Notes: generated by a model not told the origin, from the sequence alone. A stretch of DNA of 64,000 bases from Nectonema munidae (GCA_030549495.1 JAUIRK010001030.1:1-64000); one strand, 5' to 3'; counted from the first letter of the stretch, positions 1 through 13,600 are shown. A program made the numbers and translations.

Positions 1-3000
1 TTGAGTGCCCTCTGTTGATGCTTGTCTGTGTTAAAGTGTTCCCTTTTTGTGCTGAATCTGTTTAAGTGCTCCCTGTTTAAGCTCGTATGTGTTAAAGTAC
101 TCCATTTTTGTGCCTGTCTCTGTTTAAGTGCTCCCTGTTTGTGCCTGCCTGTGTTTAAGTCAACCCTATTTGTGCCGGCGTGTGTTAAGTTCTCCCTGTT
201 TGAGTGCCTGCCTTTGTGTAAGTGCTCCTTGTTTCTGCTTGACTATTGTTTAAGTCATACCTGTGTTTAAGTGCTCCATGTTTGTGCCTGCCTGTGTTTG
301 GGTGCTCCCTGTTGATAGAGTGCTCGTTGTTGTTCCTGCCTGTGTTTGAGTGCTCCCTATTTTGCCTGTGTGTGTTTGAGTGCCCTCTGTTGGTACTTGC
401 CTGTGTTTAAGTGTTCCCTTTTTGTGCCTAAATCTGTTTAAGTGCTTGCATGTCTTTAAGTCCACCCTGTTTGTGCCTCTCTGTGTCGGGTGCTCGCTGT
501 GTTTGAGTACTACATTTTTGAGCTTGCCTGTGTTTGAGTGCTCCTTGTTTGTGTCTGCCTGTGTTATAGTGCCCCTTGCCTGTGTTAAAGTGCTCCATTT
601 TTGTGCCTGTCTCTGTTTAAGTGCTCCCTGTTTGTGCCTGCCTGTGTTTAAGTCAAACCTGTTTGTGCCTGCGTGTGTTGGATTCTCCCTGTTTGAGTGC
701 TTGCCGGTGTTTAAGTGCTCCTTGTTTCTGCTTGACTATTGTTTAAGTCCTACCTGTGTTTAAGTGCTCCTTGTTTGTGCCTCTCTGTGTTTGAGTGCTC
801 CCTGTTGATAGAGTGCTCGTTTTTGTTCCTGCCTGTGTTTGAGTGCTCCCTATTTTTGCCTGTGTTTGAGTGCTCCCTATTTTGCCTGTGTGTGTTTGAG
901 TGCCCTCTGTTGGTACTTCCCTGTGTTTAAGTGTTCCCTTTTTGTGATTAAATCTGTTTAAGTGCTTGCATGTGGTTAAGTCCACCCTGTTTGTGCCTGC
1001 CTGTGTCGGGTGCTCGCTGTGTTTGAGTGCCTGCCTGTGTTTAAGTGCTCCCTTTTCTCGTTGCCGTCGTTGCTTTTGTCTGACTGTGTTTAGATGCTCC
1101 CTGTTTATTTAGTGCTCGTTGTTTGTTAATGCCTGTGTTTGAGTGCTCTCTGTTTGTAACTGCCTGCGTTTGAGTGTTACCTGTTTGCGCCTGTCTATGT
1201 CTAAGTGCTCGCTGTTTGTGCCTGTCTGTGTTTAATTCCACCTTGTTTGTGCTTGCGTATGTTGGGTTCTTCCTATTTGAGTTCCTGCCTATGTTTAAGT
1301 GGTCCCTGTTTCTTCTTGCTTATTGTTTAAGTCCTACATGTGTTTAAGTGCCCCTTGTTTGTGCCTGACCGTGTTTGGGTGCTCCCAGTTGATTGAGTGC
1401 TCGTCGTTTGTTCTTGCCTTTGTTTGAATGCTCCCTATTTTGCCTATGTGTTTGAGTGCCCTCTGTTGGTACTTGCCTATGTTTAAGTGTTCCCTTTTTG
1501 TGCCTAAATCTGTTTAATTGCATATGGTTAAGTCCACCATATTTGTGCCTGCCTCTGTCGGGTGCTCGCTGTGTTTGAGTGCTCCATTTTTGAGCCTGCC
1601 TGTGTTTGAGTGCTCTTTGTTTGTGTCTGCCTGTGTTATAGTGCCACATGTTTGAGTAACTCCTGTTTATGCCTGCTTGTGTTTGAATGCCCCATGTTGG
1701 TGTTTGCCTATGTTAAAGTGCTCCCTTTTTGTGCCTGTCTCTGTTTAAGTGCTCCCTTTTTGTGCCTGCCTCTGTTTAAGTCAACCCTGTTTGTGCCTGC
1801 GTGTGTTGGGTTCTCCCTATTTGAGTGCCTGCCCGTGTTTAAGTGCTCCTTGTTTCTGCTTGACTATTGTTTAAGTCCTACCTGTGTTTAAGTGCTCCTT
1901 GTTTGTGCCTGCCTGTGTTTGGGTGCTCCCTGTTGATAGAGTGCTCGTTGTTTGTTCCTGCCTGTGTTTGAGTGCTCCCTATTTTGCCTATGTGTTTGAG
2001 TGCCCTCTGTTGGTACTTGCCTGTGTTTAAGTGTTCCCTTTTTGTGATTAAATCTGTTTAAGTGCTTGCATGTGGTTAAGTTCACCCTGTTTGTGCTTGC
2101 CTGTGTCGGGTGCTCGCTGTGTTTGAGTGCCTGCCTGTGTTTAAGTGCTCCCTTTTCTCCTTGCCGTCGTTGCTTGTGTCTGACTGTGTTTAGATGCTCC
2201 CTGTTTATTTAGTGCTCGTTGTTTGTTAATGCCTGTGTTTGAGTGCTCTCTGTTTGTAACTGCCTGCGTTTGTGTGTTACCTGTTTGCGCCTGCCTATGT
2301 CTAAGTGCTCGCTGTTTGTGCCTGCCTTTGTTTAATTCCACCTTGTTTGTGCTTGCGTATGTTGGGTTCTTCCTATTTGAGTTCCTGCCTGTGTTTAAGT
2401 GGTCCCTGTTTCTTCTTGCTTATTGTTTAAGTCCTACGTGTGTTTAAGTGCCCCTTGTTTGTGCCTGACCGTGTTTGGGTGCTCCCAGTTGATTGAGTGC
2501 TCGTCGTTTGTTCTTGCCTTTGTTTGAGTGCTCCCTATTTTGCCTATGTGTTTGAGTGCCCTCTGTTGGTACTTGCCTGTGTTTAAGTGTTCCCTTTTTG
2601 TGCCTAAATCTGTTTAAGTGCTTGCATATGGTTAAGTCCACCATATTTGTGCCTGCCTGTGTCGGTTGCTCGCTGTGTTTGAGTGCTCCATTTTTGAGCC
2701 TGCCTGTGTTTGAGTGCTCTTTGTTTGTGTCTGCCTGTGTTATAGTGCCACATGTTTGAGTAACTCCTGTTTATGCCTGCTTGTGTTTGAATGCCCCATG
2801 TTGGTGTTTGCCTATGTTAAAGTGCTCCCTTTTTGTGCCTGTCTCTGTTTAAGTGCTCCCTGTTTGTGCCTGCCTGTGTTTAAGTCAACCCTATTTGTGC
2901 CTGCGTGTGTTGGGTTCTCCTAATTCACCTGTGTTTAAGTGCTCCTTGTTTGTGCCTGCCTATGTTTGGGTGCTCCCTGTTGATAGAGTGCTCGTTGTTT

Positions 3001-6000
3001 TTTCCTGCCTGTGTTTGAGTGCTCCCTATTTTGCCTGTGTGTGTTTGAGTGCCCTCTGTTGGTACTTGCCTGTGTTTAAGTGTTCCCTTTTTGTGATTAA
3101 ATCTGTTTAAGTGCTTGCATGTGGTTAAGTCCACACTGTTTGTGCCTGTCTGCGTCGGGTGCTCGCTGTTTTTGAGTGCCTGCCTGTGTTTAAGTGCTCC
3201 CTTCTCTCCTTGTCCTCGTTGTATTTGTCTAACTGAGTTTGGATGCTCCCTGTTGATTTAGTGCTCGTTGTTTGTTAATGCCAGTGTTTGAGTGCTCTCT
3301 GTTTGTAACTGCCTGCGTTTTAATGTTACCTGTTTGTGCCTGCCTGTGTCTAAGTGCTCCCTGTTTGTGCCTGCCTGTGTTTAATTCTACCTTGTTTGTG
3401 CTTGCGTATGTTGGGTTCTCCCTATTTGAGTGCCTGCCTGGGTTTAAATGCTCCCTGTTTCTGCCTGCTTATTGTTTAAGACCTTCCTGTGTTTAAGTGC
3501 TCCTTGTTTGTGCCTGACCGTGTTTGGGTGCTTCCTGTTGATTGAGTGCGCGTCGTTTGTTCCTGCCTGTGTTTGAGTGCTCCCTGTTTTTGCCTGTATG
3601 TGCTTCCTGTTTGTGCCTTCCTGTGTTTGAGTCCCCTCTGTTGGTGCTTGCCTGTGTTAAAGTGCTCCCTTTTTGTGCCTGAATCTGTTTAAGTGCTCCC
3701 TGTTTAAGCTTGCATGTGTTTAAGTGTTCCATGTTTGTGCCAGCCTGCGTTTAAGTCCTCGCTGTTAGTGCCTGCCTGTGTTTTAGTGCTCCTTTTTGAG
3801 CCTGCCTGTGTTTGAGTGCTCCTTGTTTGTATCTGCCTGTGTTATAGTGCCCCATGTTTGAGTGCCTCCTGTTTATGCCTGCTTGTTTTTGAATGCCCCC
3901 TGTTGGTGCTTGCCTGTGTTAAAGTGCTCCCTTTTTGCGCCTGCCTGTGTTTAAGTCAACCCTGTTTGTGCCTGCCTGTCTTTGAGTGCTCCCTGTTTGA
4001 GCCTTCCTGTGTTTGAGTGCTCCTTGTTTGTGTCTGCCTGTGTTATAGTGCCCCATGTTTGTGCCTGCCTCTGTTTGAGTGCCTCCTGTTGTTTGAGTAC
4101 TCCCTGTTTGTCTTTGTCCGTGCTTGAGTGCCCCATATTTGTGCCTGCCTGTGTTTGAGTGTCTTCTGTTTGTGTCTGCCTGTGTTTGTGTCCTCCTTGT
4201 TTGTGCATTCATGTTTGTGTGGCCCCTGTAGGTGTTTACCTGTTTTAAAGTGCTCCCTTTTTCTGCCTGAATCTCTTTAAGTGCTACCTGTTTGTGCTTG
4301 CTTGTGTTTAAGTTTTCCCTGTTTGTGCTTGCCTGTTTTTAAATTATCCCTGTTTGTGCCTGCCTGTGTTTGAGTGCTCCCTGTTTGTGCCTGCCTGTGT
4401 TTGAGTGCTCCCTGTTTGAACCTGCCTGTGTTTGAGTCCTCCTTATTTGTCTCTGACTGTCTTATAGTGTCCCATGTTTGAGTCCCTCTTGTTTTTGCCT
4501 TCTCGTGCCTTCCTGTGTTTGAATGCCCCTTGTTGGCGCTTGCCTGTGTTAAAGTACTCCCTTTTTGAGCATGAATCTGTTTAAGTGCTCCCTGTTTGTG
4601 CCTGCCTGTGTTTAAGTCCACCCTGTTTGTACCTGCGTGTGTTGGGTTTTCCCTGTTTGAGCCCTTGTTTGAACCTGCCTGCGTTTGAGTGCTCCGTGTT
4701 TGTGTCTGCCTGTGTTATAGTGCCCCATGTTTGAGTGCCTCCTGTTTATGCCTGATTGTGTTTGAATGCCCCCTGTTGGTGTTTGCCTGTGTTAAAGTGC
4801 TCCCTTTTTGTGCCTGTCTCTATTTAAGTGCTCCCTGTTTGTGCCTGCCTGTGTTTAAGTCAACCCTGTTTGTGCCTGCGTGTGTTAGGTTCTCCCTGTT
4901 TGAGTGCCTGTCTGTGTTTAGTGCTCCTTGTTTCTGCTTGCTTATTGTTTAAGTCCTACCTCTGTTTAAGTGCCCCTTGTATGTGCATGACCGTGTTTGG
5001 GTGCTCCCTGTTGATTGAGTTCTCGTCATTTGTTCCTGGCTGTGTTTAAGCGCTCCCAGTATTTGCCTGTATGTGCTTCCTGTGTTTGAGTGCCCTCTGT
5101 TGGTGCTTGTCTGTGTTAAAGTGCTCTCTTTTTGTGCCTGAATCTGTTTAAGTGCTCCCTGTTTGTGCTTGCATGTGTGTAAGTGTTCCCTGTTTGTGCC
5201 TGCCTGTTCCTTGTTTGTGCGTTCCTGTGTTTCAGTGCTTGCCAGTGTTTAATTGCTCCCTGTTTCTGCTTGCCTATTGAAGTGCTCATTGTTTGTGCCT
5301 GACTGTGTTTGGGTGCCCAATGTTTGTACCTGCCTGTGTTGTACTCCTTTTTTGTCTGTATGTGTTTGAGTGCTTCCTGTGTTTAAGTCCACCCTGTTTG
5401 TGTCTGCCTGCCTCCTGTTGTTTAAGTGCCCCCTGTTTGTGTCTGCCTGCCTTCTGTTGTTTAAGTGCCCCCTGTTTGTGCCTGCCTGTATTATAGTGCC
5501 TGCCTCTATTTGAATGTCTCCTGTTTTTGCCTACCTGTTGTATAAGTGCTAGCTGTTTGTGTCTACCTATGTTTAAGTCCTCCTTGTTTGTGCGTTCCTG
5601 TGTTTGAGTCCCCCTGTTGGTGCCTGCTTGTGTTTAAGTGCTCCCTGTTTCTGCTTGCCTATTGTTTAAGTCCTACCTTTGTTTAATTATTTCTTGTTTG
5701 TGCCTGACCGTGTTTGGATGCTCCCTGTTGATTGAGTGCTCGTGGTTTGTTCCTGCCTGTGCTTGAGTGCTTCCTGCTTGTGCCTTCCAGTGTTTGAGTG
5801 CCCTAAGCTTGTGCTTGCCTGTCTTAAAGTGCTCCCTTTTTGTGCCTGAATCTAAGTGCTCCCTGTTGGTGCCTGAATGTTGTTTAAGTGCTCCCTGTTT
5901 ATGCCTACATGTGTTTGAGTGCCCCCTGTTGGTGCTTGTTTGTGTTAAAGTGCAACCTTTTTGTGACTGAATCTGTTTAATTGCTCCATTTGTGCCTGCA

Positions 6001-6032
6001 TGTGTTTATGTGTCCCCTATTTGTGCGTGCAT
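1..6032 (+). repeat. 31-bp minisatellite array, block 1
   Basis: The block is a tandem array with a unit of about 31 bp. Each unit has a TGCCTGCCTGTGTTT word followed by AGTGCTCCCTGTTT, with the A between them often TA or GA (TTTAAG or TTTGAG). Units vary by substitutions, deleted words and occasional short linkers, and variants such as 'CTGTTGATTGAGTGCTCG' recur at spaced positions, so the array has a higher order. The strand shown is T/G-rich and poor in A. Because 31 is not a multiple of 3, each frame meets TAA or TGA in the TTTAAG/TTTGAG word every two to three units, which explains the many 60-130-codon frames ending in Cys-Val. The array is already in progress at position 1, so its left end lies outside the window. 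Confidence 0.95.
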
Positions 6033-7185
6033 GTTTATTCAAAGATTATTCGTACTGAAAAGATGATGGGTACCTCCCGTAAATTGTTACCACTGTAAAC
6101 ATTATTGGTACACCTAATAATTATTGATATCCCACAGAAGGATCATTAGTAGATATAAAGATCAATTTTACACGCAAAGATATGATAATTTACATAATAA
6201 ATGAATTAGCAAATTAGATTATAATCCAAATTAGTGGACAATATAAAATAAAATATGAGAATAATTTATGGTTAACTATATAAAATCTTAATCAAAAGTA
6301 GATAGATGTTTATTTAAATTAAAAATAAATTTGTACGAATCTAATGAAATCTTTTAAAACTTAATAATTAAAATACAATTAAAAAAAATTTTAACTAAAT
6401 AACTTAGTTTAAAGAAAATAGACTATTAACACCTTACATATTTAAAAATTATCTATAGTGGTTATATTTATAGTAATCAGAATATTAACATTAATACTAA
6501 TAAAATAAAAACAAAAACCCTGTTTTATTAAAAATATAAATTTAAAATAGTAACAAACAAACTAATTATCTTTCTTGAAAGAAAGAATTTATTGGAAAAA
6601 ATGTACAATTTAGAATAAAAAATTACAGTAGTATTCAGTAGTTGAGCACACTCAAGACTCATTAAGCTTGAGAAGGGTCTTTCTCAAGAATTTCTTTCTT
6701 TCTTTCCTTCTTTCAAAAGTGAAAATTTGTCCTTTATTTTTGTTAACTCGATGTCAATAATGTCCATGCGAACAAATTTATAAAATATTTAAAATATATT
6801 TCAATTTTTCAAAAATATTTAGTAAAATTTTTAATTTCTTTAAAATTAAAAAGCATATTTCATTCTCTTTTATTTTTAACAATACTCTATATTCAAAATA
6901 TGAATTAAAATATATATTACTAGAAATTGTAAGTTCTCTTGTATTTGATCATTATCACATAGCATACACTGTGTGAAAGACAGGTTTCGGTGATTGAAAC
7001 CTCACCAATTCCACTTTTGGGTTCAAACTATAAGGTTCGAACTGGCATTTAGTGACTACGGATAGGCATAAACAATTGAAAGACTTTTTAACCCCCTTGA
7101 AATCCCGCTTTTTCTTTTGTTCTCCCCCTTGTAAGGGATATTCACCCCTTTTAAATTCCCTATTTTTCACAGCCCCCTCTCTGAC
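6033..7185. repeat. A+T-rich spacer repeat S, copy 1
   Basis: About 1.15 kb of non-minisatellite DNA interrupts the array. It is very A+T-rich for the first 900 bp and has a CTTT-type microsatellite near 6,690-6,715. The last 230 bp are more mixed and end in a C-rich stretch before the 31-bp units resume. The same segment occurs at 9,478, 17,541 and 20,988 with only scattered substitutions and small indels. A short hairpin (CTTGAGAA/TTCTCAAG) lies just before the CTTT tract. A 71-codon - strand frame (6,955-7,170) is open in all four copies, but these are recent duplicates, so that is weak evidence for coding. Confidence 0.93.
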
Positions 7186-9477
7186 TGTACCTGCCTGTGT
7201 TTAAGTGCTCCCTGTTTCTGCTTGCGTAATATTTAAGTCCTACATGTGCTTAAGTGCTCCTTGTTTATGCCTTCCTGTGTTTGGGTGTTCCCTGTTTGTG
7301 CCTTCCTGTGTTTGAGTGCCCTCTGTTGGTGCTTGCCTGTGTTAAAGTGCTCCCTTTTTGTGCCTGAATCTATTTAAGTGCTCCCTGTTTGTGCTTGCAT
7401 GTGTTTAAGTTTCCCTTCTTTGTGCCTCCATGTGTTTAAATTTTCCCTATGTGTGCTACCTGTTTGAGCCTACCTGTGTTTGAGTGCTACTTGTTTGTGT
7501 TTCCCTGTGTTATAGAGCCCCATGTTTGTACCTGCATGTGTTGGGTTTTCCCTGTTTGAGCCCTTGCTTGAACCTGCCTGCGTTTGAGTGCTCCGTGTTT
7601 GTGGCTGCCTGTGTTATAGTGGCCCATGTTTGAGTGCCTCGTGTTTATGCCTGCTTGTGTTTGAATACCCCCTGTTGGTGTTTGCATGTGTTAAAGTGCT
7701 CCCTTTTTGTGCCTGTCTCTGTTTAAGTGCTCCCTGTTTTTGCCTGCCTTTGTTTAAGTCAACCCTGTTTGTGCCTGCGTGTGTTGGGTTCTCCCTGTTT
7801 GAGTGCCTGCCGGTGTTTAAGTGCTCCTTGTTTCTGCTTGACTATTGTTTAAGTCCTACCTGTGTTTAAGTGCTCCTTGTTTGTGCTTGTCTGTGTTTGA
7901 GTGCTCCCTGTTGATAGAGTGCTCGTTGTTTGTTCCTGCCTGTGTTTGAGTGCTCCCTATTTTGCCTGTGTTTGAGTGCTCCCTATTTTGCCTGTGTTTG
8001 AGTGCTCCCTATTTTGCCTGTGTTTGAGTGCTCCCTATTTTGCCTGTGTGTGTTTGAGTGCCCTCTGTTGGTACTTGCCTGTGTTTAAGTGCTCCCTTTT
8101 TGTGCCTGACTCTGTTTAAGTGCTGTTTGTTTTGCATGTGTGTTAAGTCCACACTGTTTGAGTGCCTCCTGTTTATGCCTGCTCGATGTTTTTGAGTGGT
8201 TACCTGTTTGCGCCTGCCTGTGTCTAAGTGCTCCCTGTTTGTGCCTGCCTGTGTTTAATTCCACCTTGTTTGTGCTTGCGTATGTTGGGTTCTCCCTATT
8301 TGAGTGCCTGCCTGTGTTTAAATGCTCCCTGTTTCTGCCTGCTTATTGTTTAAGTCCTACCTGTGTTTAAGTGCTCCTTGTTTGTGCCTGACCGTGTTTG
8401 GGTGCTTCCTGTTGATTGAGTGCTCGTCGTTTGTTCCTGCCTGTGTTTGAGTGCTCCCTGTTTTTGCCTGTATGTGCTTCCTGTGTTGGTGCCTTCTATG
8501 TTTGTTAGTGTCCCTCTGTTGGTGCTTGCCTGTGTTTAAGTGCTCCCTTTTTGTGCTCTTAATCTGTTTAAGTGCTCCCTGTTTGTGCTTGCATGTGTTT
8601 AAGTGTTCCCTGTTTGTGCCTGCCTGTGTTTAAGTCAACCCTATTTGTGCCGGCGTTTGTTAAGTTCTCCCTGTTTGAGTGCCTGCCTGTGTTTAAGTGC
8701 TCCCTGTTTCTGCTTGCCTATTGAAGTGCTCCTTGTTTGTGCCTGGCTGTGTTTGTGTGCCGAATGTTTGTACCTGCCTGTGTTGTACTCCTTTTTTGTC
8801 TGTATGTGTTTGAGTGCTTCCTGTGTTTAAGTCCACCCTGTTTGTGTCTGCCTGCCTCCTGTTGTTTAAGTGCCCCCTGTTTGTGTCTGCCTGCCTTCTG
8901 TTGTTTAAGTGCCCCCTGTTTGTGCCTGCCTGTATTATTGTGCCTGGCTCTATTTGAATGTCTCCTGTTTTTGCCTACCTGTTGTATAAGTGCTAGCTGT
9001 TTGTGTCTACCTATGTTTAAGTCCTCCTTGTTTGTGCGTTCCTGTGTTTGAGTCCCCCTGTTGGTGCCTGCTTGTGTTTAAGTGCTCCCTGTTTCTGCTT
9101 GCCTATTGTTTAAGTCCTACCTTTGTTTAATTATTTCTTGTTTGTGCCTGACCGTGTTTGGATGCTCCCTGTTGATTGAGTGCTCGTGGTTTGTTCCTGC
9201 CTGTGCTTGAGTGCTTCCTGCTTGTGCCTTCCAGTGTTTGAGTGCCCTAAGCTTGTGCTTGCCTGTCTTAAAGTGCTCCCTTTTTGTGCCTGAATCTAAG
9301 TGCTCCCTGTTGGTGCCTGAATGTTGTTTAAGTGCTCCCTGTTTATGCCTACATGTGTTTGAGTGCCCCCTGTTGGTGCTTGTTTGTGTTAAAGTGCAAC
9401 CTTTTTGTGACTGAATCTGTTTAATTGCTCCATTTGTGCCTGCATGTGTTTATGTGTCCCCTATTTGTGCGTGCATG
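7186..9477 (+). repeat. 31-bp minisatellite array, block 2
   Basis: The array continues in the same orientation between spacer copies 1 and 2. It includes a local run of four near-identical short units around 7,940-8,050 (CTCCCTATTTTGCCTGTGTTTGAG type) that are shorter than the usual 31 bp because words have been lost. The last ~760 bp before spacer S (about 8,720-9,477) match the DNA before the other spacer copies, so spacer and flanking units were amplified together. Confidence 0.93.
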
Positions 9478-10637
9478 TTTATTCAAAGATTATTCGTACT
9501 GAAAAGATGATGGGTACCTCCCGTAAATTGTTACCACTGTAAACATTATTGGTACACCTAATAATTATTGATATCCCACAGAAGGATCATTAGTAGATAT
9601 AAAGATCAATTTTACACGCAAAGATATGATAATTTACATAATAAATGAATTAGCAAATTAGATTATAATCCAAATTAGTGGACAATATAAAATAAAATAT
9701 GAGAATAATTTATGGTTAACTACATAAAATCTTAATCAAAAGTAGATAGATGTTTATTTAAATTAAAAATAAATTTGTACGAATCTAATGAAATCTTTTA
9801 AAACTTAATAATTAAAATACAATTAAAAAAAATTTTAACTAAATAACTTAGTTTAAAGAAAATAGACTATTATTAACACCTTACATATTTAAAAATTATC
9901 TATAGTGGTTATATTTATAGTAATCAGAATATTAACATTAATACTAATAAAATAAAAACAAAAACCCTGTTTTATTAAAAATATAAATTTAAAATAGTAA
10001 CAAACAAACTAATTATCTTTCTTGAAAGAAAGAATTTATTGGAAAAAATGTACAATTTAGAATAAAAAATTACAGTAGTATTAAGTAGTTGAGCACACTC
10101 AAGACTCATTAAGCTTGAGAAGGGTCTTTCTCAAGAATTTCTTTCTTTCTTTCTTTCTTTCTTTCTTTCAAAAGTGAAAATTTGTCCTTTATTTTTGTTA
10201 ACTCGATGTCAATAATGTCCATGCGAACAAATTTATAAAATATTTAAAATATATTTCAATTTTTCAAAAATATTTAGTAAAATTTTTAATTTCTTTAAAA
10301 TTAAAAAGCATATTTCATTCTCTTTTATTTTTAACAATACTCTATATTCAAAATATGAATTAAAATATATATTACTAGAAATTGTAAGTTCTCTTGTATT
10401 TGATCATTATCACATAGCATACACTGTGTGAAAGACAGGTTTCGGTGATTGAAACCTCACCAATTCCACTTTTGGGTTCAAACTATAGGGTTCGAACTGG
10501 CATTTAGTGACTACGGATGGGCATAAACAATTGAAAGACTTTTTAACACCCTTGAAATCCCGTTTTTTCTTTTGTTCTCCCCCTTGTAAGGGATATTCAC
10601 CCCTTTTAAATTTCCTATTTTTCACAGCCCCCTCTCT
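9478..10637. repeat. A+T-rich spacer repeat S, copy 2
   Basis: This is the second copy of the ~1.16-kb spacer, in the same orientation as copy 1. It differs by few substitutions, a small insertion (an extra ATT near 9,870) and a longer pure CTTT tract near 10,140-10,168. The 71-codon - strand frame (10,410-10,625) stays open with two or three replacements. Identity by eye is high along the full length, which suggests recent amplification of a unit that includes flanking minisatellite DNA. Confidence 0.93.
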
Positions 10638-13600
10638 GACTGTACCTGCCTGTGTTTAAGTGCTCCCTGTTTCTGCTTGCGTATTATTTAAGTCCTGCAT
10701 GTGCTTAAGTGCTCCTTGTTTATGCCTTCCTGTGTTTGGGTGTTCCCTGTTTGTGCCTTCCTGTGTTTGAGTGCCCTCTGTTGGTGCTTGCCTGTGTTAA
10801 AGTGCTCCCTTTTTGTGCCTGAATCTATTTAAGTGCTCCCTGTTTGTGCTTGCATGTGTTTAAGTTTCCCTTCTTTGTGCCTCCATGTGTTTAAATTTTC
10901 CCTATGTGTGCTCCCTGTTTGAGCCTACCTGTGTTTGAGTGCTACTTGTTTGTGTTTGCCTGTGTTATAGAGTCCCATGTTTGTACCTGCATGTGTTGGG
11001 TTTTCCCTGTTTGAGCCCTTGTTTGAACCTGCCTGCGTTTGAGTGCTCTTTGTTTGTGTCTGCCTGTGTTATAGTGCCCCTTGCCTGTGTTAAAGTGCTC
11101 CCTTTTTGTGCCTGTCTCTGTTTAAGTGCTCCCTGTTTGTGCCTGCCTGTGTTTAAGTCAAACCTGTTTGTGCCTGCGTGTGTTGGATTCTCCCTGTTTG
11201 AGTGCTTGCCGGTGTTTAAGTGCTCCTTGTTTCTGCTTGACTATTGTTTAAGTCCTACCTGTGTTTAAGTGCTCCTTGTTTGTGCCTCTCTGTGTTTGAG
11301 TGCTCCCTGTTGATAGAGTGCTCGTTTTTGTTCCTGCCTGTGTTTGAGTGCTCCCTATTTTTGCCTGTGTTTGAGTGCTCCCTATTTTGCCTGTGTGTGT
11401 TTGAGTGCCCTCTGTTGGTACTTGCCTGTGTTTAAGTGTTCCCTTTTTGTGATTAAATCTGTTTAAGTGCTTGCATGTGGTTAAGTCCACCCTGTTTGTG
11501 CCTGCCTGTGTTGGGTGCTCGCTGTGTTTGAGTGCCTGCCTGTGTTTAAGTGCTCCCTTTTCTCGTTGCCGTCGTTGCTTTTGTCTGACTGTGTTTAGAT
11601 GCTCCCTGTTTATTTAGTGCTCGTTGTTTGTTAATGCCTGTGTTTGAGTGCTCTCTGTTTGTAACTGCCTGCCTTTGAGTGTTACCTGTTTGCGCCTGTG
11701 TGTGTCTAAGTGCTCGCTGTTTGTGCCTGCCTGTGTTTAATTCCACCTTGTTTGTGCTTGCGTATGTTGGGTTCTTCCTATTTGAGTTCCTGCCTATGTT
11801 TAAGTGGTCCCTGTTTCTTCTTGCTTATTGTTTAAGTCCTACATGTGTTTAAGTGCTCCTTGTTTGTGCCTGACCGTGTTTGTGTGCTCTCTGTTTATTG
11901 AGTGCTCGTCGTTTGTTCCTGCCTTTGTTTGAGTGCTCCCTATTTTGCCTGTGTGTTTGAGTGCCCTCTGTTGGTACTTGCCTGTGTTTAAGTGTTCCCT
12001 TTTTGTGCCTATTTCTGTTTAAGTGCTTGCATATGGTTAAGTCCACCATATTTGTGCCTGCCTGTGTCGATTGCTCGCCACTGTTTGAGTGCTCCATTTT
12101 TGAGCCTGCCTGTGTTTGAGTGCTCTTTGTTTGTGTCTGCCTGTGTTATAGTGCCACATGTTTGAGTAACTCCTGTTTATCCCTGCTTGTGTTTGAATGC
12201 CCCATGTTGGTGTTTGCCTATGTTAAAGTGCTTCCTTTTTGTGCCTGTCTCTGTTTAAGTGCTCCCTGTTTGTGCCTGCCTGTGTTTAAGTCAACCCTGT
12301 TTGCGCCTGCGTGTGTTGGGTTCTCCCTGTTTGAGTGCCTGCCGGTGTTTAAGTGCTCCTTGTTTCTGCTTGACTATTGTTTAAGTCCTACCTGTGTTTA
12401 AGTCCTCCTTGTTTGTGCCTGCCTGTGTTTGGGTGCTCCCTGTTGATAGAGTGCTCGTTGTTTGTTCCTGCCTGTGTTTGAGTGCTCCCTATTTTGCCTA
12501 TGTGTTTGAGTGCCCTCTGTTGGTACTTGCCTGTGTTTAAGTGTTCCCTTTTTGTGCCTAAATCTGTTTAAGTGCTTGCATGTGGTTAAGTCCACCCTGT
12601 TTGTGTCTGCCTGTGTTTGAGTGCCTGCCTGTGTTTAAGTGCTCCCTTCTCTCCTTGCCCTCGTTGCTTGTGTCTGACTGTGTTTGGATGCTCCCTGTTG
12701 ATTTAGTGCTCGTTGTTTGTTAATGCTTGTGTTTGAGTGCTTTCTGTTTGTAACTGCCTGCGTTTGAGTGTTACCTGTTTGCGCCTGCCTATGTCAAAGT
12801 GCTCGTTGTTTGTGCCTGCCTGTGATTAATTCCACCTTGTTTGTGCTTGCGTATGTTGTGTTCTTCCTATTTGAGTGACTGCCTGTGTTTAAGTGGTCCC
12901 GGTTTCTACTTGCTTATTGTTTAAGTCCTACCTGTGTTTAAGTGCCCCTTGTTTGTGCCTGACCGTGTTTGGGTGCTCCCAGTTGATTGAGTGCTCGTCG
13001 TTTGTTCCTGCCTTTGTTTGAGTGCTCCCTATTTTGCCTTTATGCTTTGTGTTGAGTGCCCTCTGTTGGTACTTGCCTGTGTTTAAGTGTTCCCTTTTTG
13101 TGCCTAAATCTGTTTAAGTGCTTGCATATGGTTAAGTCCCCCATGTTTGTGTCTGCCTGTTTCGGGTGCTCGCTGTGTTTGAGTGCTCCCTTTTTGAGCC
13201 TGCCTGTGTTTGAGTGCTCTTTGTTTGTGTCTGCCTGTGTTAAAGTGCTTCTTGTTGTGTTTGCCTGTGTTAAAGTGCTCCCTTTTTGTGCCTGTCTCTG
13301 TTTAAGTGCTCCCTGTTTGTGCCTGCCTGTGTTTAAGTCAACCCTGTTTGTGCCTGCGTGTGTTGGGTTCTCCCTGTTTGAGTGCTTGCCGGTGTTTAAG
13401 TGCTCCTTGTTTCTGCTTGACTATTGTTTAAGTCCTACCTGTGTTTAAGTGCTCCTTGTTTGTGCCTGCCTGTGTTTGGGTGCTCCCTGTTGATAGAGTG
13501 CTCGTTTTTGTTTGTTCCTATTTTTGCCTGTGTTTGAGTGCTCCCTATTTTGCCTGTGTGTGTTTGAGTGCCCTCTGTTGGTACTTGCCTGTGTTTAAGT

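Larger units (their letters stand above)
2100..12600 (+). repeat. ~11.5-kb higher-order repeat, copy 1
   Basis: Distinct variants in this span reappear about 11.5 kb downstream in the same order, including spacers S1 and S2 which pair with S3 and S4. Offsets drift from 11,568 bp (2,141 to 13,709) through 11,558 bp (3,493 to 15,051) to 11,492-11,511 bp (6,955 to 18,447; 10,410 to 21,917). The drift reflects small indels rather than separate events. The copy limits are approximate because the whole region is built from the same 31-bp unit. Confidence 0.8.

Noticed and set aside
6135-6155. AGAAGGATCATTAG word resembling the 3' end of 18S rRNA
   Set aside because: Only about a dozen bases match and the surrounding sequence has no rRNA likeness.
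7018-7050. GGTTCGAACTGG resembling a tRNA B box
   Set aside because: No A box at the right distance, no cloverleaf and no SINE tail could be drawn.
6955-7170. 71-codon - strand frame in spacer S, open in all four copies
   Set aside because: The copies are near-identical recent duplicates, so shared openness is expected. The protein has no recognisable family and no splice or promoter context.
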